64,000 nt of DNA, taken from Cladorrhinum sp. PSN259 (Eukaryota > Ascomycota > Sordariomycetes > Sordariales > Podosporaceae). Both the position numbers and the translations under genes were made by a program. Position 1 is the stretch's first letter. Every line of letters starts with the position of its first letter. Below the pieces are notes generated by a model, which saw nothing but the letters and a program-made list of their open reading frames with translations, was not told where the DNA came from and did no database searches. Positions 1 to 10,816 of this stretch are shown here, in pieces. The DNA is taken from contig MU867093.1 of the NCBI GenBank assembly GCA_033725935.1, forward strand, positions 62,001 through 126,000, written 5' to 3'.

Positions 1-2
1 AG

Positions 3-1193
3 CCTGCTAGTCGGTACAGCAGCAGCTTTTCCCATAGAAGGGCACGACCTTCATTTGGAGGGCAAAGCAAAGGGCTTGATGACGACCAAGTCAGCAGTGG
101 GAAGCAGAGTCTTTCCTCATCTGCGCAGCCCGGATCAGGGCTACTGGCAGACCTTTACTCAGGGGGAGGAGGAGGAGTGATAGCCAGCTCCGGTTCTTTT
201 CAGACTGATGATGATAGCATCTCTGATTTCCTGAAAGCGCTGGATAGCCACAAGACACTCAAGAGTTTTGAGCCAGGAGAGAAGGGGGAGTCCTCGGCTG
301 CTTCGAAGCGGACGGCTGCACAGCTGAATAAGTTTCAGATGATGAGGGAGTCCCATGCTGTTTTGACCGACAGCATGACTTCTTCTATGCAGTTGAGATC
401 TGTTACTGGGAGCAGCCCGTCGACGAGCAGGCAGTTGATGGGGCCGAATTTGATTGGTCCAAGCTCGGCGATCAATATGTCGACTTCTACTTCGCCGGGT
501 GGAGGAATTTCAAGTGGGAAACCGCTTTCGTCGCCGCATACTCCGCATACGCCTGCGATTCCGAGTCGGTTGAGTGAGAATTCGATTATCGATTATCAGC
601 AACCTGCAAGGCATAGGCATGCCGGTATTGGCCCTACTGAGGAAGAGGGTGCGGATGTTGATGAGGGGGAGGCTCCGATTGCGACTGGGCAGGAAGGTTG
701 TGGGACTGGAGCGATTGATATCCCGTTATCACCAAGACTGTTTCACCATGATGGCCGACGTACGGTTGCTTCGGTTGCACTTGGTGGGCACCACAATGTC
801 CAGAGCGTCGAGGGCGGAGTCAGTGTCAGTGCGCCGACCTCGGGAGTTAGTCCGGCAAAGCGAGAGGGTGGGGATGACGACGATGTCCCGCCTGGAGGCT
901 TGACTGTTGACATTCCGAGGGGCGGAAGCAGCCGATACCCGGGCAGAGGGGGAGGAAGTGGAAGTGGGAGTCGGCCAGGATCGTTTTCGTCCATTAACAG
1001 AGGAGGCGGCGGGTTTGGAGGGGGACTGGATGCTGGGGTTGGAGTCGATGAGGAACCATTGTTGTTCGCCATGAGCGAGTTGGAGAGGGATCAGGGGAGG
1101 AGAAGCTTGGAAGGAACACCTGGGAGTTTGGGAGGTGATGGAAGTAGAGATTATGGACATCTCAGGGGTGTGTTGAGGAAGGGTTGGAGCTGA
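3..1193 (+). CDS. atg13: Autophagy protein Atg13, C-terminal part (gene enters from left edge)
   Basis: The frame is open from base 3 to the TGA at 1191-1193, giving the last 396 residues; the start and the N-terminal HORMA domain lie outside the window. The segment opens with a RYSSSFSHRRARPSFGG motif, then DDQVSSGKQSLSSS, then a conserved DDSISDFLKALDSHKTLKSF stretch and a KRTAAQLNKFQMMRES block, which I recognise from Atg13 of filamentous ascomycetes. The remainder is Ser/Gly/Pro-rich and looks disordered, ending near an MSELERDQGRRSLEG motif. Atg13 is the phosphorylated regulatory subunit of the Atg1 kinase complex at the phagophore assembly site; in known fungi this C-terminal half carries the Atg1- and Atg17-binding segments and TORC1 sites. 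No intron is needed in the visible part. An internal GTG at 177 is not a start, since the frame continues upstream. Family assignment is secure; mapping of individual binding sites is inference. Confidence 0.88.
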   Translation, partial: PASRYSSSFSHRRARPSFGGQSKGLDDDQVSSGKQSLSSSAQPGSGLLADLYSGGGGGVIASSGSFQTDDDSISDFLKALDSHKTLKSFEPGEKGESSAASKRTAAQLNKFQMMRESHAVLTDSMTSSMQLRSVTGSSPSTSRQLMGPNLIGPSSAINMSTSTSPGGGISSGKPLSSPHTPHTPAIPSRLSENSIIDYQQPARHRHAGIGPTEEEGADVDEGEAPIATGQEGCGTGAIDIPLSPRLFHHDGRRTVASVALGGHHNVQSVEGGVSVSAPTSGVSPAKREGGDDDDVPPGGLTVDIPRGGSSRYPGRGGGSGSGSRPGSFSSINRGGGGFGGGLDAGVGVDEEPLLFAMSELERDQGRRSLEGTPGSLGGDGSRDYGHLRGVLRKGWS

Positions 1194-3111
1194 GGTTGAT
1201 CAAGCGCGATATTAACAACAGTTCAAAGCGGCGGAACATTTTTTGGGGGACATACTTTCTTGGTATCTCTCGTGGCCTATTTTTGTGGCTGGGGTCGGGG
1301 TCATTGTAGTCTCCTTTCTTTCGATTCTTGTAACCTGGATGAAACAGGGAGTTCTTTTCTTTCAGGGATTTTCTTGGGGGATAGTGTTCAAAGGCAGGAT
1401 AAAGGGGTTAATAGGTTGGAAATGAATATAGGAATCAGTGATTTCTCCTTGATGAGGGTTTTTGGGTTGCTGTATCACTTTTTTGGTCTTGTTGGAGTCA
1501 AGTGAGCAGGATATACGATGATGGAGCGAAAGAAAGGACAGAATGTTGCAAAGACATAAGAATTTAACAGAACGGCACGGCCGTCGCATGATAGAATCGT
1601 GCGATAAATGGATTAGCTATAGGAGATGGGAATTAGAGGGGGGTCTTCTCTTCTTGCATTATTTTGTATTTTGTTCTCTCTTTTATTCTTGCTTCTACTT
1701 ATTGGCATCATCACATCACCACTTAGTTTTATCTAACTTTGTCTTTCCTTTTTACAGTTTTATACTTCTGTGTGTATACTTTTTCCTGTTAATTTAAAAG
1801 AGGTATAAATCTGAAGCTCTTTTCTTGCACTGTTTTTGTATTTGCCGCTTTTTGCTTTAGTTATTGGCATCATCATATCACTACTTATTTAGTTTTATCT
1901 TGACTCTCATTTTTAGCTTTGTATTCATTTTTTTACACTTCGTATTTTCTGAGGTTATATCCTTTTTTTTTTTTTTTTGATAATATAAGAGATATAAATG
2001 AAGTTTTGAATTGGCGGGTTCAAGTTTGTTGGCCATAGCTCCAAGCGCTCCGGCGTCTCAGATGACATTTCTTGGTATTGAGACGATTAGACGTCGAGAG
2101 ACCAAAGAAACGAATCTGCCTTGAGGTGTTTGCCCTGATACTGAAAGTAAGTGATGGGGAAACTAGTGTTGAGATTTTCTGTTGTTGAAGCGTGGCTATG
2201 TTGTTTAGTGTTAATTACTTGGCTGGTTGATATCCTAGGATTTTGCTGCTCCCCAGGGATGTTTGATGCTATTTTCGTGGCTGCGCAAGCTGCGTGCGTA
2301 ATGGGGCGGGAAACTTGAAAGACAGAGTGTACTGCGTACTGCGTAATTTTGGTGTTATGCTAAAGTAGGTTATAATTATGGAGCTGTTTCACAGGAGAAA
2401 GAGATGCAGGGGGTTAAGAACCCAATATCTTGCAGATGAGAGACCAAAAAGCGTTAAACAAGAGGCTCAATAGATGTCCAGTAGGTGAGGGCTCCAATCC
2501 TGTATCCAAAAGTACGGCCATTACAGGATTACACAAAGTTGGATGTTTCGATGATGCAGTTCGACAAGGGACAGCTGACAGGGATTCTGGATTTCTGCAC
2601 CATAAAAAATGCGGGGCACAGCTTGGCTGCCTGTGACCTTGGCGGGCCGACCGTCATTAACAAAACCACCCCCCATCTCTCAGTAACCAACCACGCGGCA
2701 CTGCCCACTTTACCTTATCCCAGTACCTGTAATTCCCCAGCAATCATCCCGGGCACTTCCACCATCTTACGCAAACCCAAAAAAGATTTACTGCCTCTTT
2801 TTACGCAGAGAGAGAGAGAGGGAGAAAGACTTGTTTGCAGAAAATATTCCTTTAAGAGATCTATCGTACGAGACAGGATATTCGTTGCCGACCGAACAGG
2901 CTCGAAAGCGGGGAGTGGCTGAACTGAACCGAACGGAAACAGCTGGAGGCAGAAAGAGGGACGTCAGAGTTTACACTTTTGAAGCCACATTCGAGAACCA
3001 CCAAACCAACGAAGCTTTTCGTGGGGGAATATTTAAACGCAATCGATTTACCTACGACTAGACCACCGGAGAAGTTAAACACCAACAAAACACACAACAA
3101 CAACTCCCATC
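1194..3111. other. Intergenic: atg13 3' flank and hse1 promoter/leader
   Basis: No supportable gene. The first 800 bases are T-rich and hold a degenerate direct duplication (about 1690-2000). The second half has scattered short ORFs without family features and a GA-repeat patch near 2806-2822. The last 60 bases before the hse1 ATG are A/C-rich, as in fungal leaders. Confidence 0.6.
1690..2000. repeat. Degenerate direct duplication, two units of about 120-145 bp
   Basis: Unit 1 (about 1690-1809) and unit 2 (about 1855-1998) share the ordered blocks TTATTGGCATCATCA, ATCACxACTTA, TTTAGTTTTATCTxxxTTT and AGAGxTATAAAT(G/C)AAG. They are separated by diverged T-rich sequence. It lies in the atg13 3' flank and carries no ORF. 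The duplication is visible by eye; its boundaries are approximate. Confidence 0.6.
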
Positions 3112-5574
3112 ATGTTTCGAGCGGCTGCGGCCGGGCCGTACGATGAGGCCATCAGTATGTGGTGTTTCTTCTTTTTGCTTGCGCGATCGTTGGAAGCACT
3201 GGAATTGGGAAAGGGAATAAACTGACATGTGATGCTTGTGCGATAAATAGACAAGGCCACAGACGAGAATCTCACGTCGGAGGACTGGGGTGCCATCATG
3301 GAGGTGTGCGATCGGGTGGCCAGCGACTCGAACGGATCCAAGGAGGCTGTTCAGAGCATGATCAAGCGCTTGGCACATCGCAATGCTAATGTGCAGTTGT
3401 ACACACTTGAGGTAGGTTTCTACTCAACATACCACAATCTGTATACCAATAAGTAGACTGACGTTTGACTCTCCCGCACTAGGTCGCAAATGCGCTATCC
3501 CAGAATTGCGGCAAGAACATGCATAGAGAGCTGTCGAGCCGCGCTTTTACGGATGCACTGCTCAAGCTCGCCAACGATCGAAACACGCATAACCAGGTCA
3601 AGGCCAAGATCCTCGAGCGCATGAAGGAGTGGTCCGACATGTTCAAGTCTGATCCTGATCTGGGTATCATGTACGATGCCTACTTTCGCCTCAAGCAGAC
3701 CAACCCCACGCTTCACCCACCGAGCGCCCCGCAAAAGAACTCTCTCACAGAACAGGATCGCCTAAAGGAGGAGGAGGAGTTGCAGATCGCTCTCAAGTTG
3801 AGTTTGCAGGAGGAGGAGAGGAAGAAGGCGCCTGCTCGGGCTTCATCGGCGGTTGCTGGGCCATCTTCGTCGTCGAGTGGTGCTGGTGCAGGGAGCTCGG
3901 CGTCTGCAGCTCAACAGGCTGCGGCGCCCGTTCAGCAGCAGATGCCTTCTGGAACTACGGCCGCTACGGTGTCGAGGGTCAGAGCGCTCTACGACTTTGT
4001 CCCATCAGAGCCTGGTGAGCTCGAGTTCAAGAAGGGTGATGTGATTGCCGTGTTGGAGAGCGTTTATAAGGATTGGTGGCGCGGGTCACTGAAGGGCAAG
4101 ACGGGTATTTTCCCGCTCAACTATGTTGAGAAGTTGACGGATCCTACCCCTGATGAGCTTCAGCGCGAGGCACAGATGGAGGCCGAGGTGTTTGCTGAGA
4201 TCAAGAACGTCGAGAAGTTGTTGACGCTGCTCAGCGCTAGCAACACTGCGCCGAGGGAGGAGGATAATGAGGAGATTTCGGTATGATCTGTGATGAGGAT
4301 GGGATGGGGATATGTGCTAACTGGTGCCAGAAACTCTATCACCAGACACTGGCGATTCGGCCGAAGCTAATCAAGTTGATTGAGAAGTACTCGCAGAAGA
4401 AAGGTATGCTATATCCTTTGGAAACTATAGATCCGTGCTGACACAGCACAGATGACTTTACACAATTGAACGAGAAGTTCATTAAGGCTAGGAGAGACTA
4501 TGAGGCTCTTCTTGAGTCGTCCATGTCACATCCTCCCGGACCCAACTATCACCAATACGCGATGCGCCCGCAGATTCCCCAGGGCTACCCCCCTCAACAG
4601 GGTGGTTATGGTGGTCCTTCTCAACCTCAGGACCCACAGCGATTCTACACTCCGGCTCCTACGCAAGGTACGCCCTTGGCAGAGTTTGGTGCTTAAAAAA
4701 GAGGGAACAAATAGCTGATTGTATATATCGTTTAGAAGGATCGCAATATCCACCTCAGTCTCCGTCTCCTAACTACCAGCGACCTGGACAACCAGTGGGC
4801 GGTGGTGCTCCGGTCTACTTTGCTGGTGCCGAGGTGCCTCCGCAGGCCAATCAACCACCATCCCAAACGCCACAACAACAGCCCGCGCAGCAACAATCCC
4901 AAATGCCTCCGCAACCACAACAGCAACCTCCTCAACAACCTCAACAGGGATATGCTCCACGACCGTTAGAGCAGCGCGTCCCATCCGGAGGCAAGCAACC
5001 TGCTCCTATCCAGACTTCAACTTCACCCCCTCCTCCAAGTCACTACGCTGCTTACAGTCAGAACCCATCAGGTGGTGCACCCGTCCGACCGCAGAGTACC
5101 TACGGCAGTGGTCCTCAGGAGCTATCTACATCCGTCTATGACTCTCCTATTGCCTCGCATCACAATCCATCAAGTTACTACACTACCAGCAACCCAGCCG
5201 CAGGGGCTGAGGACCCTTACTCAGCTTCAACTCCAAGTGCTCCTAGTGCGCCTCCCCCGGCTATTCCTGGTGCGGGTCCTTCCGAGCAGCAGAGACGACA
5301 GTCATCGTATGGGCAGTACTCTGCTTATCAGGCTGCTGCGGCGGGTCGGTATGATGCGGGTGGTCATGGGGGGCCTGATAGTCCGTTGAACCCACCACCC
5401 CCTTTGCAACCCAGTGGTGCTGCGTATGATAATAGACAGAGTTTGCCGGCTCGGGTGGCAGGGGAGCCTGGACCAGGGCCTGTGGGAGGTGGTGCGTCAC
5501 AGTATAAGGCTTATGTACCGCCTAGTGGTGGTGCGGGAGATGAGGGGGATTATTACAGGAATGGTGGCTATTAG
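3112..5574 (+). CDS. hse1: ESCRT-0 subunit Hse1 (STAM homologue; VHS-UIM-SH3)
   Basis: Six exons: 3112-3154, 3251-3411, 3483-4280, 4331-4403, 4452-4667, 4736-5574; all junctions are GT-AG and keep frame, giving 709 aa, close to fungal Hse1 lengths. Residues 1 to about 145 are a VHS domain (ATDENLTSEDWGAIMEVCD, then SQNCGKNMHRELSSRAFTD). A UIM follows at about 163-182 (EEELQIALKLSLQEEE). The SH3 domain is at about 231-286 (ALYDFVPSEPGELEFKKGD with the WW and P-x-x-Y residues). A GAT-like helical segment spans about 290-390, and the tail is Pro/Gln/Tyr-rich. Hse1 pairs with Vps27 on endosomes to bind ubiquitinated cargo and start multivesicular-body sorting; the UIM and VHS bind ubiquitin and the SH3 recruits ubiquitin-editing enzymes. 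The start at 3112 is the first ATG giving the conserved N-terminus. The domain order is diagnostic. Confidence 0.95.
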
Positions 5575-5860
5575 CTGAGAGAAGGGTAGGCGAAGAGAGA
5601 GGGAAATGAGGGGTGAGGGGAGCAAGTGTAATTTTGATGTGATCTTTTAGGGCTGAGCTTTGGTATTTTTCTTTGATATTTGGTGCTGAGGAAGGGAGAG
5701 AAGAAGATTTATATAAGATATTATTGAGTTCAAGTTGCTGAGGTTCATTTGAGGGGATACATACGGTGATGTATGCTAGCGACATGAGAGGAGAATGAAA
5801 CGAGTGGGTCTGTTTTATTATGCCAAGATTGTGAGTGTAAAATAAACAAATCATATCGAA

Positions 5861-5932
5861 GCCCGCATGGCTCAGTGGTAGAGCGCATCACTAGTAATGA
5901 TGAGGTCGTCAGTTCGATTCTGGCTGTGGGCA
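5861..5932 (+). tRNA. tRNA-Thr (anticodon AGT)
   Basis: A 72-nt cloverleaf can be folded by hand. Acceptor GCCCGCA pairs with TGTGGGC (one G-U); D arm GCTCAGTGGTAGAGC; anticodon stem CATCA/TGATG around loop CTAGTAA, so the anticodon is AGT (read as IGU, Thr ACN codons). T arm GTCAG-TTCGATT-CTGGC, discriminator A. There is no intron and CCA is not encoded. The A box (TGGCTCAGTGG) and B box (GTTCGATTC) are intact. A run of eight T at 5963-5970 could end pol III transcription. An identical copy lies on the other strand at 20213-20284. Confidence 0.96.
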
Positions 5933-7246
5933 TTATCACATCCGATTTAAACATCAAATTAGTTTTTTTTCTCTACATTTTTCTTTTTGAAATTTCTACT
6001 CGTCCAAAGAAAAAAACAAACAATCCCCTTTTCGTTTGGTCTTTTTGTATGGAACGGTTTTCCGTGTCTTCGACTTTCCATCCTGGACGACTTCCGTCTT
6101 ATCTTAGAATCTTCTTTTGGCATCATTTGGTACGATATCCTGTTTGCTGCCGTGATTGCGTCCCGTTTGTTTACATACAAACCACGCAAGTTTAGAATAC
6201 TCAAGGAAAGTGGACTGATAAGTGGCACCTGCAAGTGGGAAGGAAGGAAGGTTCCTCATATTTTTGAGTCGTGGTTGGGGATGATTTCTTGCGATCTTGC
6301 AATTATTTCTTCTGGCTCTATACTATATATGCAGGACATTCTTGTAGCTTGTTTGGGCTTCTGAATTAGTTATATTAATATCATGGGTATATTTTTAGTT
6401 ACCTACTTGGTAGTTGGTACTCCAATTGTACTGTGCTTTTATTATCTCAGCCAGGTATCTAGATGTTCATCAACTCTTGGGCGAAAACGGGTCCTTTGTT
6501 AGAAAGTTTGTTACTCAGATAACTTACCCCTTTCCGAAGTAAACATTGTTTTGATTATATAGTTACCTCGTTCTTGATAACACACTGGAGCTCTGATTCT
6601 GGAGCACTAAGATAGTTTTGAATTCTCAGTTTACTACGTGATACTGTGATATCTTGCTTGCTAGTCTAGATGTTTTGAATGCCCATAGTGGTGAGAACAT
6701 CGAATACCGTGCCTTCCTAGATTAACTTGGCGAGGTCTTGAAAGAGAATCCAACTGTAGATATTCGTTTGGTGTATTTCTCCTCAGCTGCTTGCTCTTGC
6801 CTTCCTTTCTGAATGGCGATCTCGTGAGCCCACTTTTCAAACACTGGGAGTCATGTTTACACCTAGACTCCTGCCTGTTATCACGTGGAGTTCTTGTTGT
6901 TGTGTGTTTCTGCGCACATCATCTGAAGTCTAGGCCGTCATCTGACGTGCTCTTGCAGTCTGATCTCTTACCGAAGAGCCTCAAACTCGGCATCCGAACT
7001 CTTATCTCGGCATCATCCGAACCTTTGACTACCCAGCCATCACCTCATGAACCACATGTTATCGGGTGCCTTCCTAGTTAATTCATCTTATGAGACGTTG
7101 TTGCCCAGTCTTTAACCTCGTCTTGAGGACCCCAAATTAGGGTTCTCCCTGAAAAAGGATATAAACAGCAATCTTCCACCCTCTCTACTCCCATTCCGCA
7201 ACACACTGCTCATACCATCGATCCAACCCTGAGGTTCAGCCTCAAC

Positions 7247-7318
7247 AACTACCTCTACTTCTGCCTCTACTTCTACCTCTACTTCTACCTCTACTCGTAT
7301 CACTACTCGTACCACTAC
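7247..7318. repeat. CTACTTCTACCT-type minisatellite
   Basis: About six imperfect copies of a 6/12-bp pyrimidine-rich unit (CTACCT, CTACTT, CTGCCT, CTACTC). Read on the plus strand one frame is a short Ser/Thr run, but a stop lies just upstream and no gene is supported. Confidence 0.75.
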
Positions 7319-7495
7319 AGTTACCTCGTTCTCAAGAATAACCGGCTCACACAGCCTACACCATAGTTACCAACCCATACCATGCTTCTCTAGTATCTCA
7401 ACGTAAGCTGCTTCATCTCTTCTTTCACCACCATCCAGTCCCGACATCTCTTGCTCCCACACACCAGGGTTTGGACGGTAGTGCCGGCAGTAATT

Positions 7496-7530
7496 ACTAC
7501 TACTACTAGTAGTACTAGTAGTACTACTAT
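7496..7530. repeat. ACT/AGT trinucleotide tract with nested palindromes
   Basis: (ACT)n switches to (AGT)n and back within 35 bases. This yields a 12-bp palindrome at 7503-7514 and a 14-bp palindrome at 7516-7529 (TAGTAGTACTACTA). The tract can form hairpins or a small cruciform. No function is evident. Confidence 0.8.
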
Positions 7531-8029
7531 CCTCCCCCAATACGCCTAGATCTCCTTTCCTCCCATCTTCATCCTCATGATCAGCAGCTCACAACTCCTT
7601 ACTTTCACTACTTGCACTCCCTCTGTTCAACCCAACCCAGACCCTTACTTATCACCCACCAGCTTTCATCTTACATTACCCCAAACTCACGTAAGTATCC
7701 CCGTTTCTTATATCTCATATGCGCCTTCCATTTCAAGTTCTATCCCAGAAACTACGCCCATCTCTTGCCTCTACTACTCTACCCCTTTCATTTCATCCGA
7801 CAGAATCTACTCACGAAAACATATATCTCTTCCCTTTTGTCCTTCATCTCACCCTAACTTAACCCCCTTTAACTCTCTTATCCCTTAACCCTCATCTCAC
7901 CTCATCTCATGGAACCCGCTCCCATCCCATCCCTTTACTAATTAACCACGCATCTTCTTCAGCCTCAAATAGTATAACAACACACTGGAACCCACCCGAT
8001 ATGAACACCCAAAGACACCTCCTATCACA

Positions 8030-10816
8030 ATGTCTAGCAATAACAACGAATTCCCGGGCCGCGGCGCCAACGGAGAGATCCCCTGCGTCTTCCCGATATG
8101 CCAACGCCAGAAAGTAGACCTCCGCAACGAGATCCAGACCCCGACAGACAGGATCAACGACGCCGTGCGGGTGTTGGCGACAAAAGAAGAGGAGATTGCG
8201 CGGTGGAAGGCCACAGAGACGAGACTGGAGAAGGAGAAGGAGAAGCTGCTGAAGGAGATTAAGAGACTGAAGAGCAGGGCGGGGTTGCATACGAAGAAGA
8301 CGTGGAGAGGGATGATGAATCGGTACTTGGGGATAGGAGATGGTAACGTGGATGAAGATGGGGATGAGAATGAAGGGGATGGGGATGAAGGGAATGGGAA
8401 TGGGAACAGGGTTGTTCGGTGGGAGGATGTGGTGAGGCAGTGCTGCAGGGAGGAGAACATGAGTACTAGGGTTGAGGTTGGACATCCTGATATTAAGTTT
8501 GTAGGGGTTAGGGAGCAGGAGGAAGAAGGTATGAAGGTGGAGGGGGATAAGACTGAGACTGGGAGGGAGACTGGGAGTGAGACTGAGAGTTCCGAGGAGG
8601 AGGATACAGATGAGGACTCTCTTTTTGTTGAGCAGGATGGATCAGCACTGGCCAGGGTGCTAGGAGTTGAGGATGAGGATGATGATGATGATGTCGACAT
8701 GAAGACGCCGGAGCCTGATGAACCAGTTATCCCAACCGAACACTTCTTCACTGGCCCTTTCAACTTTGAGGGACTGCCCTGGGAGGTTCAGCAAAAGATC
8801 CTCAAGCTAGTTCTTCACAAGGAGGGCGAGCTGGTTCACTGCATTTCGCGGTTGGATCCTTTTGTCCCGCCGGAGCGTTGTCCTGCACAGGCACAGGAAC
8901 AGGAACAAGCACAGGCACAGGCAGCCACACCACCGGCAGAGGGTGAGCCTGAGGGGGCTCAACAGAACCAGCAAGAGGACGAAGAAGCTCAGACGGCTTA
9001 CGGCCTCATCAACGGCTTCTTCTGGGGCAAAAAAACCTGCCAGATCACCTCGGACGTGCGAGACCCCAACGAGGTTCTCTCCCTCCTCCTAGTATCCAGA
9101 CGCTTCCATTTTGTGGGGGTGCACATCTTCTACGGCCTAAACACGTTTGCTTTTTCCTCCTTTGGAGAGTTCTACCGCTTCTGCAAAGGATCAGGCCTTG
9201 CCCGCGTCGCCCGCATCCAGCACGTCGAGCTCTGCTTCGTGGGGAACCAGTACCTGACACAAGCCGTGCTGCCGAGGAAAACAAACGTCCCCTTTTCGAG
9301 ACGCACCTCGGCGCTCTGGTCGTTTATGGACATGTACCGCCTCAAGACCCTGGTGATACACATCAACGAGAGCGCAAAGGGTTACATACGACGCAAATAC
9401 GAGACCAAAAATCTCAAAGAGTGGGTCTCTCGAAAAACCGCGGGGCAGCCCAATTATAGACTGACTAGAAGCATGAGGACCTGTCAGGGGATGGACTACC
9501 TGTATCAGCTCAGGGGTATGGATTGGATTCACTTTTATGATTTGAATTTCCCACAGGTGGAAGGAGGGAGAACAAGGGCCGAGATCAGGGATTGGAGCTT
9601 CCTAAAGGATATTAATTCGGGTGCTACCATGCCCAAGGTTCCGAGCAGGGCTGAGGGGGCGAGGTTGGAGAAGCTGAGGCCTCTGCTTGAGCCCAGAAGG
9701 GGTGCTGGGAATGATGATGGGCATCAGGATGATGCGAGGAACGACTGGAAACCAAGCGAAGATGACTGGACACTGGTCAAGAACGTCTACAGTGCTGATA
9801 ACGGATGGTGCTCGTATGACGAGTTGAGCGCGAGGGGGTATAAGCACGACATGGACATTCCGTCGCGGATCGGGACCTACAGTGGGAGTACGCGTGCTTC
9901 TTCTGGGTCCAGCGGAGGCAGTTCCTCTTCTGGGTCCAGCAGCAGCGGTTCCTCCTCCTCTCCTTCTTCTTCTTCTGGGCCTTCGGGTTCATATCTGACT
10001 AGCGGTGGCAGTCCCCCCAGAAGAAGAAACGGGGTTAGACACTCCATAAGCAACAGCTCTTCCTCTTCTGAATCCTCCTCCCACCCCAACTCAGCCGGCG
10101 ATGATGACAGCTCCGACTCAGACGACTCGGACGTAGTGATAACAGGCGTAACCATAAACCTCATAGATGAAGAAGCAGACACCCAAGCTGAGCGCCAGCG
10201 CCGGGAAGTCGAATCCGTTCTCGCAGACGTCAATTCCAGATCTGCATCATCCGCTATGCCTCCCCCTCCTCCTACTGCTAGATCCATCTCGGGGCCTTCA
10301 GTCCTCTCCACTGCCGTCAGTAGATTCAGCCACGACAGCCTCTTCGTCTCCCCCGCCCCCGGGCTAGACAGTGCCCGTCCGACGCCAATCACTAGTGTTA
10401 CGCCCGCCCCTGTGCCTGTTAAAGATGAGAGGACGTCCCCCATAATCAGTAGGGCGGACGAGTTGATTGATTTGACGGGAGAAACGGTGGCTGTTCACGT
10501 TAAAGAAGAGGACGAGGAACCAGTGATTGTGTGGCCGGATGAGGTTATTGATTTGACAGAGAATCAAGAGGACGAGGATGGGGATGTGCAGATGGACGAG
10601 GATGCGGTTGAGGATACGCAGACGCAGACACAGACACAGGTGGATGCAAATGCGGATGAGAGTAAGGCTGGAGCCGAGGATACGCCCTGGACTCCTCCTC
10701 CTCATGGTGATGATGATACACCTGCTAGTCCGTCCAAGAGGGCCCGGGGCGCGAGTGAGGAGATGGAGGCTGAGGGGGTGGCAAGTCCTGGGAAGAGGGC
10801 GAGGGTTGATGAGTAG
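8030..10816 (+). CDS. Large single-exon fungal protein: coiled coil, F-box-like segment, three SIM-like motifs
   Basis: 928 aa, uninterrupted; start context CACAATGTC. Residues about 45-90 form a charged coiled coil rich in K/E. Two acidic linkers follow (about 105-130 and 180-230). An F-box-like start (FEGLPWEVQQKILKLVL, about 247-263) leads into a folded region to about 530 with SLLLVSRRFHFVGVHIFY, resembling the fungal F-box/DUF7730-like proteins. A long Ser/Gly linker lies at about 620-690. The C-terminal third is disordered and holds three hydrophobic cores next to acidic residues: VVITGVTINLID (702-713), DELIDLTGE (810-818) and DEVIDLTEN (837-845), which fit SUMO-interacting motifs. KRAR/GKRARVDE at the end could be a nuclear signal. 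I cannot name an orthologue. A SUMO-dependent ubiquitin adaptor is a speculative reading; the F-box homology itself is weak by eye. Confidence 0.75.
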   Translation: MSSNNNEFPGRGANGEIPCVFPICQRQKVDLRNEIQTPTDRINDAVRVLATKEEEIARWKATETRLEKEKEKLLKEIKRLKSRAGLHTKKTWRGMMNRYLGIGDGNVDEDGDENEGDGDEGNGNGNRVVRWEDVVRQCCREENMSTRVEVGHPDIKFVGVREQEEEGMKVEGDKTETGRETGSETESSEEEDTDEDSLFVEQDGSALARVLGVEDEDDDDDVDMKTPEPDEPVIPTEHFFTGPFNFEGLPWEVQQKILKLVLHKEGELVHCISRLDPFVPPERCPAQAQEQEQAQAQAATPPAEGEPEGAQQNQQEDEEAQTAYGLINGFFWGKKTCQITSDVRDPNEVLSLLLVSRRFHFVGVHIFYGLNTFAFSSFGEFYRFCKGSGLARVARIQHVELCFVGNQYLTQAVLPRKTNVPFSRRTSALWSFMDMYRLKTLVIHINESAKGYIRRKYETKNLKEWVSRKTAGQPNYRLTRSMRTCQGMDYLYQLRGMDWIHFYDLNFPQVEGGRTRAEIRDWSFLKDINSGATMPKVPSRAEGARLEKLRPLLEPRRGAGNDDGHQDDARNDWKPSEDDWTLVKNVYSADNGWCSYDELSARGYKHDMDIPSRIGTYSGSTRASSGSSGGSSSSGSSSSGSSSSPSSSSGPSGSYLTSGGSPPRRRNGVRHSISNSSSSSESSSHPNSAGDDDSSDSDDSDVVITGVTINLIDEEADTQAERQRREVESVLADVNSRSASSAMPPPPPTARSISGPSVLSTAVSRFSHDSLFVSPAPGLDSARPTPITSVTPAPVPVKDERTSPIISRADELIDLTGETVAVHVKEEDEEPVIVWPDEVIDLTENQEDEDGDVQMDEDAVEDTQTQTQTQVDANADESKAGAEDTPWTPPPHGDDDTPASPSKRARGASEEMEAEGVASPGKRARVDE

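Larger units (their letters stand above)
5933..8029. other. Intergenic: upstream region/leader of the 928-aa gene
   Basis: No gene recognised. From about 7100 the strand becomes C+T-rich, with a CTACTTCTACCT minisatellite and a palindromic ACT/AGT tract, and stays C/T- and A/C-rich up to the ATG at 8030. This is typical of a long fungal 5' leader, so most of 7100-8029 may be transcribed. Short ORFs here have no domain features. Confidence 0.5.
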
